In this document: one piece after another, positions 9,443 through 17,963 of the stretch
Position numbering within the stretch: the stretch's first letter is position 1
How the letters are laid out: each line of letters begins with the position of its first letter
Source: CAWDPQ01 sp049642465
Lineage (GTDB): Bacteria > Acidobacteriota > Vicinamibacteria > Vicinamibacterales > 2-12-FULL-66-21
DNA: 47,719 nt
Direction: 5' to 3'
NCBI GenBank assembly: GCA_049642465.1
Contig: JBAROV010000238.1
Location: forward strand, 1-47,719
Notes under the pieces: generated by a model
Seen by the model: only the letters and a program-made list of their open reading frames with translations
Database searches by the model: none
Told to the model about the DNA's origin: nothing
Translations under genes and position numbers: made by a program

Positions 9443-10261
9443 TCAGTGCCCCATCGCATAGAGCAACGCGTTTATTCCGAACGCATAACCCTCGACTGAG
9501 AACTGATAGAAGTACTTCGGATCGTCTCCTTCTCGTTCCCATGAATCCCCAAAGTCGGTGTTATGGGTGATGAGGACGAGCAGACGTCCGCGCGCATCGG
9601 AAATGCCACGCACGTGTGGAGTGGCGCTGTCCGCCCCTCGCTCGGAGGTATCAGCGTACCTGAACCAGTGGTTGATGGAGGGAATCTGCGGGATGCGCTT
9701 GACCACGAACTGGCTGCGGAAGAGCGGGTGATCGAGCGGCAGATCGCGGATGGGGTACTGGCCCGACGGCAGGACCTTCGAAAACTCCGCTGCGAAATGT
9801 TCCCATGCGTAGCTGCCCCAGAAGTCGTCCGCCCAGAGAAAGCCGCCTTTCATCAGGTAGTCACGGAGCGCCGCGGCGTCTTCCGGAGAGAAGTACAACG
9901 TGCCCACCTCAGTCATCATGATGAACGGGCACTGGAAGAGTTCCGGGTCGGTGAGCCTGAGGACGACGTGGTTTGGTTCACCGCTCTTGTCCAGGCTGAT
10001 ACGCGTCTTCGTCAGTTCCGCAAGGCGAATCGAGAGATTCACATCGGCGCGCGGATAATCGACGAGCCAGCCGCCGCCGTCTCCCATGTTGCTGTAGGAG
10101 AACATCACGCGGCAGAAGTTGAACGCGCCGTCGAACGTTTCCGGTGTGGGGCTCTTGATGTACCCGCCGAAGCCACGCCCGCGGCGCTGCGCGATCGCTG
10201 TCACCGCGCACACCAGCGCCAGCAGGACCGCGATCCCCGTCATGCTGAAGTGGCGGCGCAC
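9443..10261 (-). CDS. DUF4159 domain protein, exported
   Basis: 272 aa with an N-terminal signal sequence (hydrophobic residues 7-22, cut near AIAQ). The rest matches the DUF4159 pattern: FNFCRVMFSY, GGWLVDYPRAD, an LF..PFIMMTE stretch, LRDYLMKGGFLWADDFWG and a distal VLITHNTDFGDSWE...YFYQFSVEGYAFGINALLYAM. The domain resembles a glutamine-amidotransferase-like fold and often accompanies MoxR ATPase and DUF58 genes. Those partners are absent here, so it stands alone. The function is unknown. It is divergent from parE with a 51-nt gap. Confidence 0.85.
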   Translation of the reverse strand: MRRHFSMTGIAVLLALVCAVTAIAQRRGRGFGGYIKSPTPETFDGAFNFCRVMFSYSNMGDGGGWLVDYPRADVNLSIRLAELTKTRISLDKSGEPNHVVLRLTDPELFQCPFIMMTEVGTLYFSPEDAAALRDYLMKGGFLWADDFWGSYAWEHFAAEFSKVLPSGQYPIRDLPLDHPLFRSQFVVKRIPQIPSINHWFRYADTSERGADSATPHVRGISDARGRLLVLITHNTDFGDSWEREGDDPKYFYQFSVEGYAFGINALLYAMGH

Positions 10262-10281
10262 GCATCCATTCTATGCCTGCG

Positions 10282-10290
10282 TGCTAAGAT
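10282..10290 (+). promoter_or_regulatory. Candidate extended -10 promoter of parE
   Basis: TG-C-TAAGAT in the 51-nt divergent gap is an extended -10 element giving a start near 10297, about 16 nt before the parE ATG. It is the same architecture as the parC candidate at 861-869. This is pattern match only. Confidence 0.35.
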
Positions 10291-10312
10291 CTCGTGAGTT
10301 CCGCCCCCAGTA

Positions 10313-12232
10313 ATGGCATCCAGTTCCTATACAGCCAAAGACATCACCGTTCTCGAAGGGCTCGAGCCGGTCCGCAAGCGCCCCGGCATGTACATCGGCG
10401 GTGTGGGCGCAGCCGGACTCCACCACCTCGTCTGGGAGATCCTCGACAACTCCGTCGACGAGGCAATGAATGGCTACGCTTCGAACATCACGGTTACGCT
10501 CCACGAGGACGGCTCGTCGATCACGATTGCGGACGATGGGCGCGGCATTCCTGTCGATAAGCATCCGAAGACGAAGAAGAACGCGCTCGAGGTGATCTTT
10601 TCGACGCTGCACGCGGGCGGAAAATTCGACGCGGGTAATTACAAGACCGCCGGAGGTCTCCACGGCGTCGGCGCAAGCGTTGTCAACGCGCTTTCGAAGG
10701 AACTGGTCGCGACGGTACGGCGCGATGGAGCGCAGTGGGAGATGCGCTTCAAGCAGGGACACGCGGTCGGCGGGTTGAAGAAGACGGGCTCCGCTCGCGG
10801 CAGTGGGACGACCGTGTTCTTCCGCCCGGACACCACGATCTTTCCGAAGGTGGAGTTCGACACGGACGTCATTCGTCAACGTCTGGAAGTTTCGAGCTAC
10901 CTGCACAAGGGTGTCCGTCTCGTCTTTGAGAGCGAAGCGACGGGAGAAAAGCAGGTTTTTCAGCACACGGAAGGGCTCGCCGATTATCTGAAGAAGATCC
11001 TGCAGGAACGCACGGCCACACCGGTTCACGAAGCACCGTTCACGATTTCCAAGGAGAGCGACGAGAGCGGCCTCCGGCTCGATCTCGCCATGCAATGGAC
11101 GCAGTCCACCGACGAGCACGTCAGGAGCTACGTCAACGGCATTCCGACAGGATCGGGTGGCACCCACGAAAATGGTTTCCGCGCGGGACTCGGAAAGGCA
11201 GTTCGAAACTTCATCGAAACGCACAATCTTTCGCCAAAGGGCGTCACGCTTACTGCCGAAGACATTCGCGAAGGGCTCGTTGCCGTTCTCAGCGTATTCG
11301 TGCAGGACCCTCAGTTCCAAGGTCAGACAAAAGATCGGCTGAACAATCCAGAAGTCCTGTCCGCCGTTGATTCGCAGGTGCGGCCCGCGCTCGAGCACTG
11401 GTTGAACACGAACATCAGCGTGGCGGAATCAATCGTCGCGCGAATCATTTTGGCGGCGCGCGCGCGCGAGGCAAGCCGCGCCGCGCAGCAGGAAGTCGCC
11501 CGCAAGTCGGCGACGTCGAGCCGGCTGACGCTCCCAGGCAAACTGAGCGACTGCACGTCGCCTGGACGCGAGGACAGCGAGTTGTTCATCGTCGAGGGCG
11601 ATTCGGCAGGCGGATCTGCGAAACAGGGACGCGATCGCGCGACTCAGGCAATCCTGCCGCTCCGGGGAAAGGTCCTCAACACCGAGAGCGCATCGCTAGC
11701 CAAGGTGCTCGAAAACAAGGAGCTGACCGATCTCGTCACCGCCCTCGGTTGCGGCCTGGGCAAGAACTTCGACCTTGCCAGGCTTCGCTACGGGCGCATT
11801 ATCGTGCTTGCGGACGCCGATTCCGACGGCCACCACATCGCGACGCTGCTTCTGACGTTCATGTACCGGCACATGCCGGGCCTCATCAGCTCCGGTCGCG
11901 TGTTTCTCGCACAGCCGCCGCTCTATCGCCTCGACATCGGCAAGGAGACGTACTGGGCGTTGGACGATGCGCACAGGGATCGGTTGTTGAAGTTGCACGG
12001 CAACGGTCGCGCCAATGCGGAGATCACGCGGTTCAAGGGCCTCGGTGAGATGATGCCGAAGGTTCTGTGGGAGACGACGCTCAATCCGCGCACACGGCGC
12101 CTCCTTCGCGTCGAGATCGCGGACCACATCGTGACAGATCGTGTGATTAACGAGTTGATGGGAAAGGATCCCTCGGCGCGCTTCCGCTTCATCATGGAGC
12201 GCGCCGAAGAGGCTGCTGAATTAGATGTCTGA
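10313..12232 (+). CDS. parE: DNA topoisomerase IV subunit B (ParE-type)
   Basis: ATPase subunit of a type IIA topoisomerase, 639 aa, near ParE's 630 and far shorter than E. coli GyrB. The GHKL ATPase site shows EILDNSVDEAMNGYA, DDGRGIPVDKHP and GGLHGVGASVVNALS. The transducer contains QTKDRLNNPEV. The TOPRIM domain has FIVEGDSAGGSAKQGRD and ADADSDGHHIATLLL, the acidic magnesium-binding residues. LYRLDIGKETYWAL is more like ParE than GyrB. It probably pairs with the parC gene at 891-3284 to decatenate daughter chromosomes. There is no clear Shine-Dalgarno. A gyrase role cannot be fully excluded from sequence alone. Confidence 0.87.
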   Translation: MASSSYTAKDITVLEGLEPVRKRPGMYIGGVGAAGLHHLVWEILDNSVDEAMNGYASNITVTLHEDGSSITIADDGRGIPVDKHPKTKKNALEVIFSTLHAGGKFDAGNYKTAGGLHGVGASVVNALSKELVATVRRDGAQWEMRFKQGHAVGGLKKTGSARGSGTTVFFRPDTTIFPKVEFDTDVIRQRLEVSSYLHKGVRLVFESEATGEKQVFQHTEGLADYLKKILQERTATPVHEAPFTISKESDESGLRLDLAMQWTQSTDEHVRSYVNGIPTGSGGTHENGFRAGLGKAVRNFIETHNLSPKGVTLTAEDIREGLVAVLSVFVQDPQFQGQTKDRLNNPEVLSAVDSQVRPALEHWLNTNISVAESIVARIILAARAREASRAAQQEVARKSATSSRLTLPGKLSDCTSPGREDSELFIVEGDSAGGSAKQGRDRATQAILPLRGKVLNTESASLAKVLENKELTDLVTALGCGLGKNFDLARLRYGRIIVLADADSDGHHIATLLLTFMYRHMPGLISSGRVFLAQPPLYRLDIGKETYWALDDAHRDRLLKLHGNGRANAEITRFKGLGEMMPKVLWETTLNPRTRRLLRVEIADHIVTDRVINELMGKDPSARFRFIMERAEEAAELDV

Positions 12233-12239
12233 TGGGAAG

Positions 12240-12263
12240 CGGGAGAACGGGGGAACGGGGGAA
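12240..12263. repeat. Octamer tandem repeat CGGGRGAA x3
   Basis: Three consecutive 8-bp units start 7 nt after the parE stop, in the 42-nt gap before the convergent membrane-protein gene. The site resembles the GGGAGAACG-rich tract directly after the hisG stop (38051-38066, minus strand). Confidence 0.75.
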
Positions 12264-12274
12264 CGGCAGACGAA

Positions 12275-12664
12275 CTAGTTTTCGAGCCACGCTCGCGCCT
12301 GTTTCGACGTGTAGAGATACACCACCCATGCAGTGGCGTTTACAACGGCCAAAGCCATCAACGGGATCACGAAGCCGGGCTGAACGTCGTGTGGCAGTGC
12401 CGAAGCTAGTAGCGATTGGACCGTCGCAGCAGCGTTTGTCGTAAGCGCTGCCGTGGCAAGTGGGCGCGCAGCAGGGTTACGCCCGCGCAACATCCAGCCA
12501 GCCGTCGCACAGGCTGCCGTCACGATTCCGTGTACTGAGAGTTCCAGCGTTGCGGCTGTCCCGCGAGCACCAATCGAGGGAAGCGAGCGCGCCGCCAGCA
12601 GCGCGAAATTCGTTGGAACCCACACCATCAGGTAGGCGGACAGCACAAATAGCAATTTGGGCAC
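12275..12664 (-). CDS. Small integral membrane protein, unknown function
   Basis: 129 aa, strongly hydrophobic, with about four predicted transmembrane helices (approximately residues 4-24, 40-58, 68-88 and 98-118). I recognise no specific family. The composition resembles small bacterial membrane proteins of unknown role. It starts with MPKLLFVLSAYLMVW, so the first helix could be mistaken for a signal peptide. It is convergent with parE and lies 176 nt downstream of the quinone oxidoreductase gene on the same strand, so it may have its own promoter in the repeat-rich gap. Confidence 0.6.
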   Translation of the reverse strand: MPKLLFVLSAYLMVWVPTNFALLAARSLPSIGARGTAATLELSVHGIVTAACATAGWMLRGRNPAARPLATAALTTNAAATVQSLLASALPHDVQPGFVIPLMALAVVNATAWVVYLYTSKQARAWLEN

Positions 12665-12699
12665 TTTTCCCCGAACCCCGAGCCCCGTCCTCTCTTAGT

Positions 12700-12834
12700 G
12701 CTCGCGGGGCCCCACCCCCGCTCGCTGCGGCTCGACTCGCTTCGCTTCCGCCTTCGCTGAAGCTCCGGCGGACCCGCCGTAGCCTTGGCGGAGGCTGGGC
12801 GCTCGCCGCGGCCGCAGGCGCTCCGTCCTCCCGT
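12700..12834. repeat. Composite dispersed repeat after the quinone oxidoreductase gene
   Basis: This 135-bp stretch holds three blocks. The left block GCTCGCGGGG-C-CCCACCCCC then GCTCGCT recurs with one change at 36739-36765. A middle part contains inverted arms (CTTCGCTGAAGC, CCTTGGCGGAGG). The right block, 12810-12834, recurs as a 25-bp copy with one mismatch at 38026-38050, and a shorter version is at 36769-36783. In its own strand sense the right block directly follows the stop of the minus-strand oxidoreductase gene. Confidence 0.75.
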
Positions 12835-12840
12835 CCTCAA

Positions 12841-13821
12841 TCACCCCACCGTCAGCACCAGCTTTCCAATCACTTGCCCCGCCTCGAGCAGCCGGTGCGC
12901 ATCGCCGGCACGCGTGAGTGGAAGAGTGCCATGAATCACAGGCGCCACCTTTCCCGTTGCAAGGAGCGGCCAGACGTGTGCTTCGAGTTCGCGCGCGATG
13001 GCGCCTTTCTCCGCGACAGATCGAATGCGCAGCGTCGAACCGGTGACGGTCAGGCGTTTCTGCATCAGTCTTCCAAGATTGAGTTCTGATCTGGCGCCGC
13101 CGAGGAGGCCGATCTGAACGAGGCGGCCGTCAACGGCCAGGCATTCAATGTTGCGCTCGAGATAATCGCCGCCGACGATGTCGAGAATGACGTTGACGCC
13201 GCGACCGGATGTCAGCTCGATCACCGCCTGAACGAAGTCCATCGTCTGGTAGTTGAGCGCGTGAGCCGCGCCAAGCTGTTCGCATGCGGTGCACTTCTCG
13301 CGCGAGCCAGCGGTCGCATAGACCGTTGCTCCAGCGGCCCGTGCGAGCTGAATCGCAGTCGTGCCAATGCCGCTCGCTCCGCCGTGAATCAACACGGTTT
13401 CACCGCTCTGGAGATGGGCGCGTTGAAACAGGTTCGTCCACACGGTGAAGTACGTTTCCGGCACCGCGGCCGAGCGAGTGGTATCCAGAGAAGCGGGAAC
13501 CGGCAGGCATTGCGGCTCCGGGGCGACGCAGTACTCCGCATAGCCGCCTCCAGCGACGAGCGCACAGACCGCGTCGCCGATCTTCCACCGCGCTGCCTCA
13601 GGGCCGAGCGCGGCCACAGTGCCAGCCACCTCGAGACCGGGGATATCGGATGCGCCTGGCGGCGGCGGGTATTTGCCAAGACGTTGCAGGATGTCGGGAC
13701 GATTGACGCCCGCTGCCTGAACTTGGATCAGTACTTCGCCCGCGGCGGGAACGGGAGTATCGCGATTGACCGGGCGCAGGACCTCTGGTCCGCCCGGATG
13801 GACGATCTCAATCGCCAGCAT
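12841..13821 (-). CDS. NAD(P)H quinone oxidoreductase, PIG3-like MDR family
   Basis: 326 aa zinc-free medium-chain dehydrogenase/reductase of the PIG3/quinone reductase group. The N-terminal GroES-like domain contains VNRPDILQRLGKYPPPPGASDIPGLEVAG, characteristic of that group. The Rossmann part has LIHGGASGIGTTAIQLARAAGA for NADP(H) binding, then LDIVGGDYLERN. No structural-zinc cysteine cluster is visible. It probably acts in the cytosol on quinones or other electrophiles; the substrate is not evident. It lies 6 nt downstream of the FRG-domain gene, so the two probably share a transcript. Its stop is followed by the dispersed repeat. Confidence 0.9.
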   Translation of the reverse strand: MLAIEIVHPGGPEVLRPVNRDTPVPAAGEVLIQVQAAGVNRPDILQRLGKYPPPPGASDIPGLEVAGTVAALGPEAARWKIGDAVCALVAGGGYAEYCVAPEPQCLPVPASLDTTRSAAVPETYFTVWTNLFQRAHLQSGETVLIHGGASGIGTTAIQLARAAGATVYATAGSREKCTACEQLGAAHALNYQTMDFVQAVIELTSGRGVNVILDIVGGDYLERNIECLAVDGRLVQIGLLGGARSELNLGRLMQKRLTVTGSTLRIRSVAEKGAIARELEAHVWPLLATGKVAPVIHGTLPLTRAGDAHRLLEAGQVIGKLVLTVG

Positions 13822-13827
13822 GCCCGA

Positions 13828-14709
13828 TTACTTCCGCTTCTTATCGAGCCGGCGCACCTTGCGGTCACCCGCCGCCGTGTGCAAACGGGGACGTGCGGGG
13901 GAGAGGTCCGACGGGGTGTAATAGCGGGCGAGCCAACGACTCAGGCCGTCGAGGCCGGGAAACAGCACACGCTCGTTGACGTTGGCCTGATCGAGCTTGT
14001 CACGAATCTCCCATTTGAGCGCGGCCGGGACGTCCACGCGGCGGCAGAGATCCGGATGACGACGTAACCAGTCGCTCAACTCGGCTTCAGGACTGGACAT
14101 GACCGAGAACAGTGCGAGCTGATTCAGGATTCGCTGGTCCAGTGCCGGCGGCTCGAGAAAGATGACGAACGGATCACGGCTGAGCGCGTCGAATTCGCGC
14201 AGTGTTTCGAATTCCGCGAGCATTTCGACGGTAAACGTATCGGATCCCTCCTGGTCGAGGATGCGCCGGAGCCGTGCCGGCAGACGCTTGTTCGCCTCCA
14301 CGAAGTTGACGCACCAGACGACGCCGTCGAATGCGAAGTCGAGCGGGTTGTCGGTCGCAAAGTGCAGGGCCACGAGCGGAGAGTACGTCCAGTCGACCAG
14401 CCGTGTGGGCAATCCTCGATGCTGGCCCAGTGCGAGCCAGTCCCAGATGGAATCCGTTCCCACCGCCTCGCCGTGCGCGTACTTGCGGAAGTTGCGGAGC
14501 AGCGCCGTCTCGACGCGGCGTACGTCGGCGCGAGCGCGGGCGAGGCGGACGAGCGAACTTGAAAGCGAGTGATTCACGCGCGACATTCCGCGGAACGCGA
14601 ATGGCGAGCGGAATCGTTGAAGCGCAGTGTTCCAGGATCCGTGGTAGAGACGGTCCAGAATGTCGAGCCAGTCGCGCGCCGGATCAGCCTCTCGCGCCTG
14701 CGATCGCAC
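13828..14709 (-). CDS. FRG-domain protein
   Basis: 293 aa starting at a GTG. The FRG domain is named for its conserved motif, here FAFRGMSRVNHSLSSSLVRLA (about residues 32-52). The second signature LALGQHRGLPTRLVDWTYSPLVALHFA follows at about 90-116. FRG proteins are widespread in bacteria and phages. Some occur in defence loci, but their biochemistry is largely unknown. The C-terminus is basic (RKVRRLDKKRK), compatible with nucleic-acid contact. It sits between a DUF885 gene (5-nt gap) and a quinone reductase gene (6-nt gap), which suggests one operon. No toxin, nuclease or other defence gene is next to it. Confidence 0.85.
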   Translation of the reverse strand: MRSQAREADPARDWLDILDRLYHGSWNTALQRFRSPFAFRGMSRVNHSLSSSLVRLARARADVRRVETALLRNFRKYAHGEAVGTDSIWDWLALGQHRGLPTRLVDWTYSPLVALHFATDNPLDFAFDGVVWCVNFVEANKRLPARLRRILDQEGSDTFTVEMLAEFETLREFDALSRDPFVIFLEPPALDQRILNQLALFSVMSSPEAELSDWLRRHPDLCRRVDVPAALKWEIRDKLDQANVNERVLFPGLDGLSRWLARYYTPSDLSPARPRLHTAAGDRKVRRLDKKRK

Positions 14710-14714
14710 GGCTC

Positions 14715-16079
14715 TTAGTTGAGACTCGACGGAAGCCGGGGGGACGAGAGCAGCTTTTCAAATTCTTGCCAGCGCAGCGCGCTGGCGGCATCCGCAGTGG
14801 GACGTTCGCGCACTTCTCGCGGGATCTTCGACTCGATGTAGCGTTGGACCATGTCTTTGCCGAGGTTGTAGTTGATGACGTAGCTGCGGTACTGGTCGAA
14901 GAATCGGACGCGTTGAGTGGCCCGTTCACGCGGCATCAGGGCGTAGCGCTCGAGCCAGGCCACCGCCCCCTCGCGATCGATTTCGCGATTGATGTATCGC
15001 CGCGCGGCTTCGTTCCCCGCATAGGCCAGCTGGTCAACCAGATTGAAGACTTCGTAGTAGTTGGCCGCCTTTGACGGATCGAGACCCGCCGCCGGGAAAA
15101 GCACCGTCTTCTCGAACGTCACGCGCTCCATGCCCGGAAACGCAACCTCGATTCCGTAGTTGGCGGTTCCCTCAGCAATCAACGATTGAGGGGAGAACAG
15201 GGCGTAAACGCTGAATTCCGGCCACCCACGATCGCGCACGAGATGTTTCTCGAGCAGCGCGTTGTAGACATGGTGTCCCGGGTAGCCCTCGTGACACGCT
15301 AGATCGATCGCCCGATCGATGTAGATCGGCAGATCGGTATTGACCTGAATCAGGCTGCGGTAATTCCCCTGATACCAGTTGTAGCCGCTCCATGACTTTC
15401 CAGTGACGTACTCGACTTTGAACGATTCCGTCTGGGGAAGCGGAATATGTTTCAGCGTGCGCTCACGGCACGCCCGAATGGATGCCTGGAACACGGCATC
15501 GAGCTTTGCGGGAGGGATCACGAACGCCCGGCGATAGGCGTCGTATCGCTCCACAATCGATCCGCTGCCTGGAAAGAGCTTGTCCAGCCGGTCGAGGATC
15601 CTTTGAAAATAGACCTCCGGGTGAGTCGGAGCGACGGCGTCGTAGAGCGCCTTCGATTCCGCGTCGAACGACAGGCGTTCTCCCTGCAGCATCCGGACGC
15701 GAGCCTCGAGGGCCGACAACTGGCGCTCGAGATACTGATGTCGAAGCCCGCTGATTTCATCGCCCTGGGGGCGGCTTACACGTGAAAGGTCCGTGAGCAG
15801 CGCCTGGGCCTTGGTCCGGATCTGGTCGAGCGGGATCTTCGCGGACTCGGCTTCCTTCTTCCACTCGGCGGGCCCGTAATATGCATCCACGTAGTCCGCG
15901 TCGTGCTGGCCCAGGGCCAGGACGAGCTTCACATAGCTCTCGGCAAGTGCGTTCATCGGGCTTGCGTTTGGGGACTTCGCGCGCTGATTCGCGGTGCCCG
16001 CTGAGGCAGCCACCAGTCCCACACAACAACAGAGCACCGGCGCAATCCGCAGCATGCTCCTCGTATTCTGACACCCCAT
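14715..16079 (-). CDS. DUF885 family protein, predicted exported metallopeptidase-like
   Basis: 454 aa. The DUF885 hallmark HEGYPGHH (HExxxGHH-type zinc-binding motif) is present at about residue 275, followed by FSPQSLIAEGTANYGIEVAF supplying a further acidic ligand. A signal peptide is evident (MLRIAPVLCCCVGLVAASAG). Two starts are possible: the ATG at 16079, which shares bases with the ATG of the divergent gene, or the ATG at 16055 (MLRIAP). The latter has GAGGAG upstream but only 1 nt away. The family is annotated as peptidase-like; the substrate is unknown. It is first of a likely three-gene unit with the FRG and quinone reductase genes. Confidence 0.85.
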   Translation of the reverse strand: MGCQNTRSMLRIAPVLCCCVGLVAASAGTANQRAKSPNASPMNALAESYVKLVLALGQHDADYVDAYYGPAEWKKEAESAKIPLDQIRTKAQALLTDLSRVSRPQGDEISGLRHQYLERQLSALEARVRMLQGERLSFDAESKALYDAVAPTHPEVYFQRILDRLDKLFPGSGSIVERYDAYRRAFVIPPAKLDAVFQASIRACRERTLKHIPLPQTESFKVEYVTGKSWSGYNWYQGNYRSLIQVNTDLPIYIDRAIDLACHEGYPGHHVYNALLEKHLVRDRGWPEFSVYALFSPQSLIAEGTANYGIEVAFPGMERVTFEKTVLFPAAGLDPSKAANYYEVFNLVDQLAYAGNEAARRYINREIDREGAVAWLERYALMPRERATQRVRFFDQYRSYVINYNLGKDMVQRYIESKIPREVRERPTADAASALRWQEFEKLLSSPRLPSSLN

Positions 16080-16749
16080 GCGCTCGTTCTTCTACTCCCT
16101 TCTCGGCTACTTCCTCACGCCAGTCGGCCTCATTGTCATGGCGGCGCTCGATTCATCCCTTATCTTCTTTCTGCCGCTGGGGATCGACTTTGCGGTCATC
16201 ATCCTGGCGGCCAGAAAGCCCGACGTGTTCTGGCTGTATGCGATTCTGGCAACCGTCGGCTCACTCGCGGGCGCCGCGGCAACGTTCTGGATCGGGCGCA
16301 AGGTCGGCGAACATGGCTTATCGAAACTGATCAAGCCATCGCGGCTCGAGCGAGTCCAGCAACGCGTCGGCCACGGCGCTGGGATTACAGTCGCAGCACT
16401 CGGGATCATCCCCCCGCCTTTTCCATTTACCGCATTCGTGCTGACGAGCGGAGCGTGCCGTGTGAACGCGTGGACGTTTCTCACGACGCTCGCCGGCGTC
16501 CGCGCGGCGCGTTTTCTGATTGAGGCTGGTCTCGCCGCGCGTTACGGACGCCGGATCCTCACCTGGATGCAGTCCTCCGTGTTCGAAGCCATCGTGGGTG
16601 TGCTCATCGCGGCCGTGATCATCGGGACGATCGCCTCAGCCGTCGCGCTTTATCGGGGTACTCGCCAGCCTCTATCCGCTGGGCCCGCGTCGACCAGTAC
16701 GAAACTCCCTCAGATGCGGAAACGCAGCAGAGCTGCCACCCCGCCATAA
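16078..16749 (+). CDS. VTT-domain (DedA/YqaA-like) membrane protein
   Basis: 223 aa integral membrane protein. The VTT domain spans about residues 20-170. It shows a re-entrant-loop region GSLAGAAATFWIGRKVGEHG (starting ~62) and a second conserved segment GIIPPPFPFTAFVLTSGACRVN with a PPP-F-P turn, as in YqaA/DedA-like proteins. A final helix lies at about 176-200. This superfamily includes polyprenyl-phosphate and phospholipid translocases, so lipid transport at the cytoplasmic membrane is a reasonable inference. The charged tail after residue 200 lies in the region that overlaps the convergent eRF1-like gene by 40 bp. Confidence 0.83.
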   Translation: MRSFFYSLLGYFLTPVGLIVMAALDSSLIFFLPLGIDFAVIILAARKPDVFWLYAILATVGSLAGAAATFWIGRKVGEHGLSKLIKPSRLERVQQRVGHGAGITVAALGIIPPPFPFTAFVLTSGACRVNAWTFLTTLAGVRAARFLIEAGLAARYGRRILTWMQSSVFEAIVGVLIAAVIIGTIASAVALYRGTRQPLSAGPASTSTKLPQMRKRSRAATPP

Positions 16750-17864
16750 GCTGAAAGCAGATCCGGATCCTGAATGAAGGTGATACGGGCGGAAGTCTGC
16801 GCCGCTTTGGCGACCAGTTCGTCTGCGAGACGGACCGTTTCCGGCGGCGCCGCCGCCGCCTCGCCGGCGTGGACGGGCTCGACCATCGGTTCCTGGAGCA
16901 CCGCGTCGTTTGCGACGGACGTTTCCGATTTTCCCCCGCTCAGGGCCTGCAGTTCATTGAGGTTTGCAGCCAGGAGCAGCTCGTCCACCTGCCCTTTGAT
17001 AAGCGCATCGAGCGTGTCTTCGGGACCGACCACGCCCAGGGCCCCGGCGCGGTAACCGCCGACTGCAGCTTCGACTTTATCGCGCTCGGTCTGCTCTCGC
17101 ACTCGCTGCATCGCATCGAGCGACGTCTTCACGACATCGTCGAGCGATCCATCCTTGTCAACGCGGATGTGATCGACGATACGCTCGGCGAGGTGTTTCG
17201 GCATTTGTTCGCGCAGCAGCGGAACGATCACCTCGTCGCCTGCAATGACGATGTTCTCGATGTTCTCGACCTGGACGATGCGATCGAGCGCGTCGATGAC
17301 CTCTTTGGCGTGCTGCAAGTGGAAGTTCTCGATGTGGCGCTGGAAACGCGCTTGCGACCATCCACCTTGGGTAGTTCGACGCGTGCGGGTCCCCGTGATT
17401 TCCTTGTCTGTGACGACTGCGCCAGTCGATACAACGAGAATCCGCGCGGTGTTGGTGTTGGCCAGCACGACGGCATAGCGCGGGTAAAGCGATTCCACTC
17501 TGGCAAGGGGGTAAAGGTGCGGCCGGTCTCCGATATACAACCAATGCTGCTCGATGGGCGCCGTGAGCTGAACGGCCTCGAATAATTCCCCGGCGGAGCA
17601 CGCAAAAATTGCGACGCCATTTGCGGAAGGCTGCAGTTCTGTCTCCAAATATCTCGAGATTCGGTCCAGATCCTGTTCCAGACATTCGCGTTCGGGCGAG
17701 TGCGGCGGATACGTCCGGCTGCGAGCCGAAAACTCCTTACGAACAAACGTTTGGTACTGATCGCGTCCGGTCTGCCCTGGCTGGGTATTAAGGTAGAGGC
17801 TGACGACCGGATATGGCGCTGGCTCGAGCGCCGCCAGTCTGTCGAGCTGGTCTGTTACAGACAT
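16710..17864 (-). CDS. Bacterial eRF1-like (baeRF/Vms1-type) protein
   Basis: 384 aa. Architecture: an N-terminal region with PVVSLYLNTQPGQTGRDQYQTFVRKEF, a middle eRF1-domain-2-like stretch (YAVVLANTNTARILVV) leading to RRTTQGGWSQARFQRHIENFHLQHAKEV, and a C-terminal L7Ae-like region (NIVIAGDEVIVPLLREQMP, DTLDALIKGQVDELLLAANLN). The GGWSQ motif sits where Vms1/ANKZF1 and eRF1 carry the glutamine that cleaves peptidyl-tRNA. Members are predicted to release nascent chains from stalled ribosomes. A strong Shine-Dalgarno (AGGGAGGG, 17871-17878) precedes the ATG by 6 nt, giving a confident start. The function is inferred from the family. Confidence 0.8.
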   Translation of the reverse strand: MSVTDQLDRLAALEPAPYPVVSLYLNTQPGQTGRDQYQTFVRKEFSARSRTYPPHSPERECLEQDLDRISRYLETELQPSANGVAIFACSAGELFEAVQLTAPIEQHWLYIGDRPHLYPLARVESLYPRYAVVLANTNTARILVVSTGAVVTDKEITGTRTRRTTQGGWSQARFQRHIENFHLQHAKEVIDALDRIVQVENIENIVIAGDEVIVPLLREQMPKHLAERIVDHIRVDKDGSLDDVVKTSLDAMQRVREQTERDKVEAAVGGYRAGALGVVGPEDTLDALIKGQVDELLLAANLNELQALSGGKSETSVANDAVLQEPMVEPVHAGEAAAAPPETVRLADELVAKAAQTSARITFIQDPDLLSAYGGVAALLRFRI

Positions 17865-17963
17865 GCGAATCCCTCCCTGAGTTCGAGCCGCAACTCCCGT
17901 GCCTGCACTTCTACGTCTGGGCGGACGGGGACGGCGAGTTTCTGCGCTTCAGACGCCCGCAGG

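Noticed and set aside
12665..12840. The 176-nt gap examined for a tRNA or small ORF.
   Set aside because: No cloverleaf or start with a ribosome site; it is explained by the dispersed repeat.
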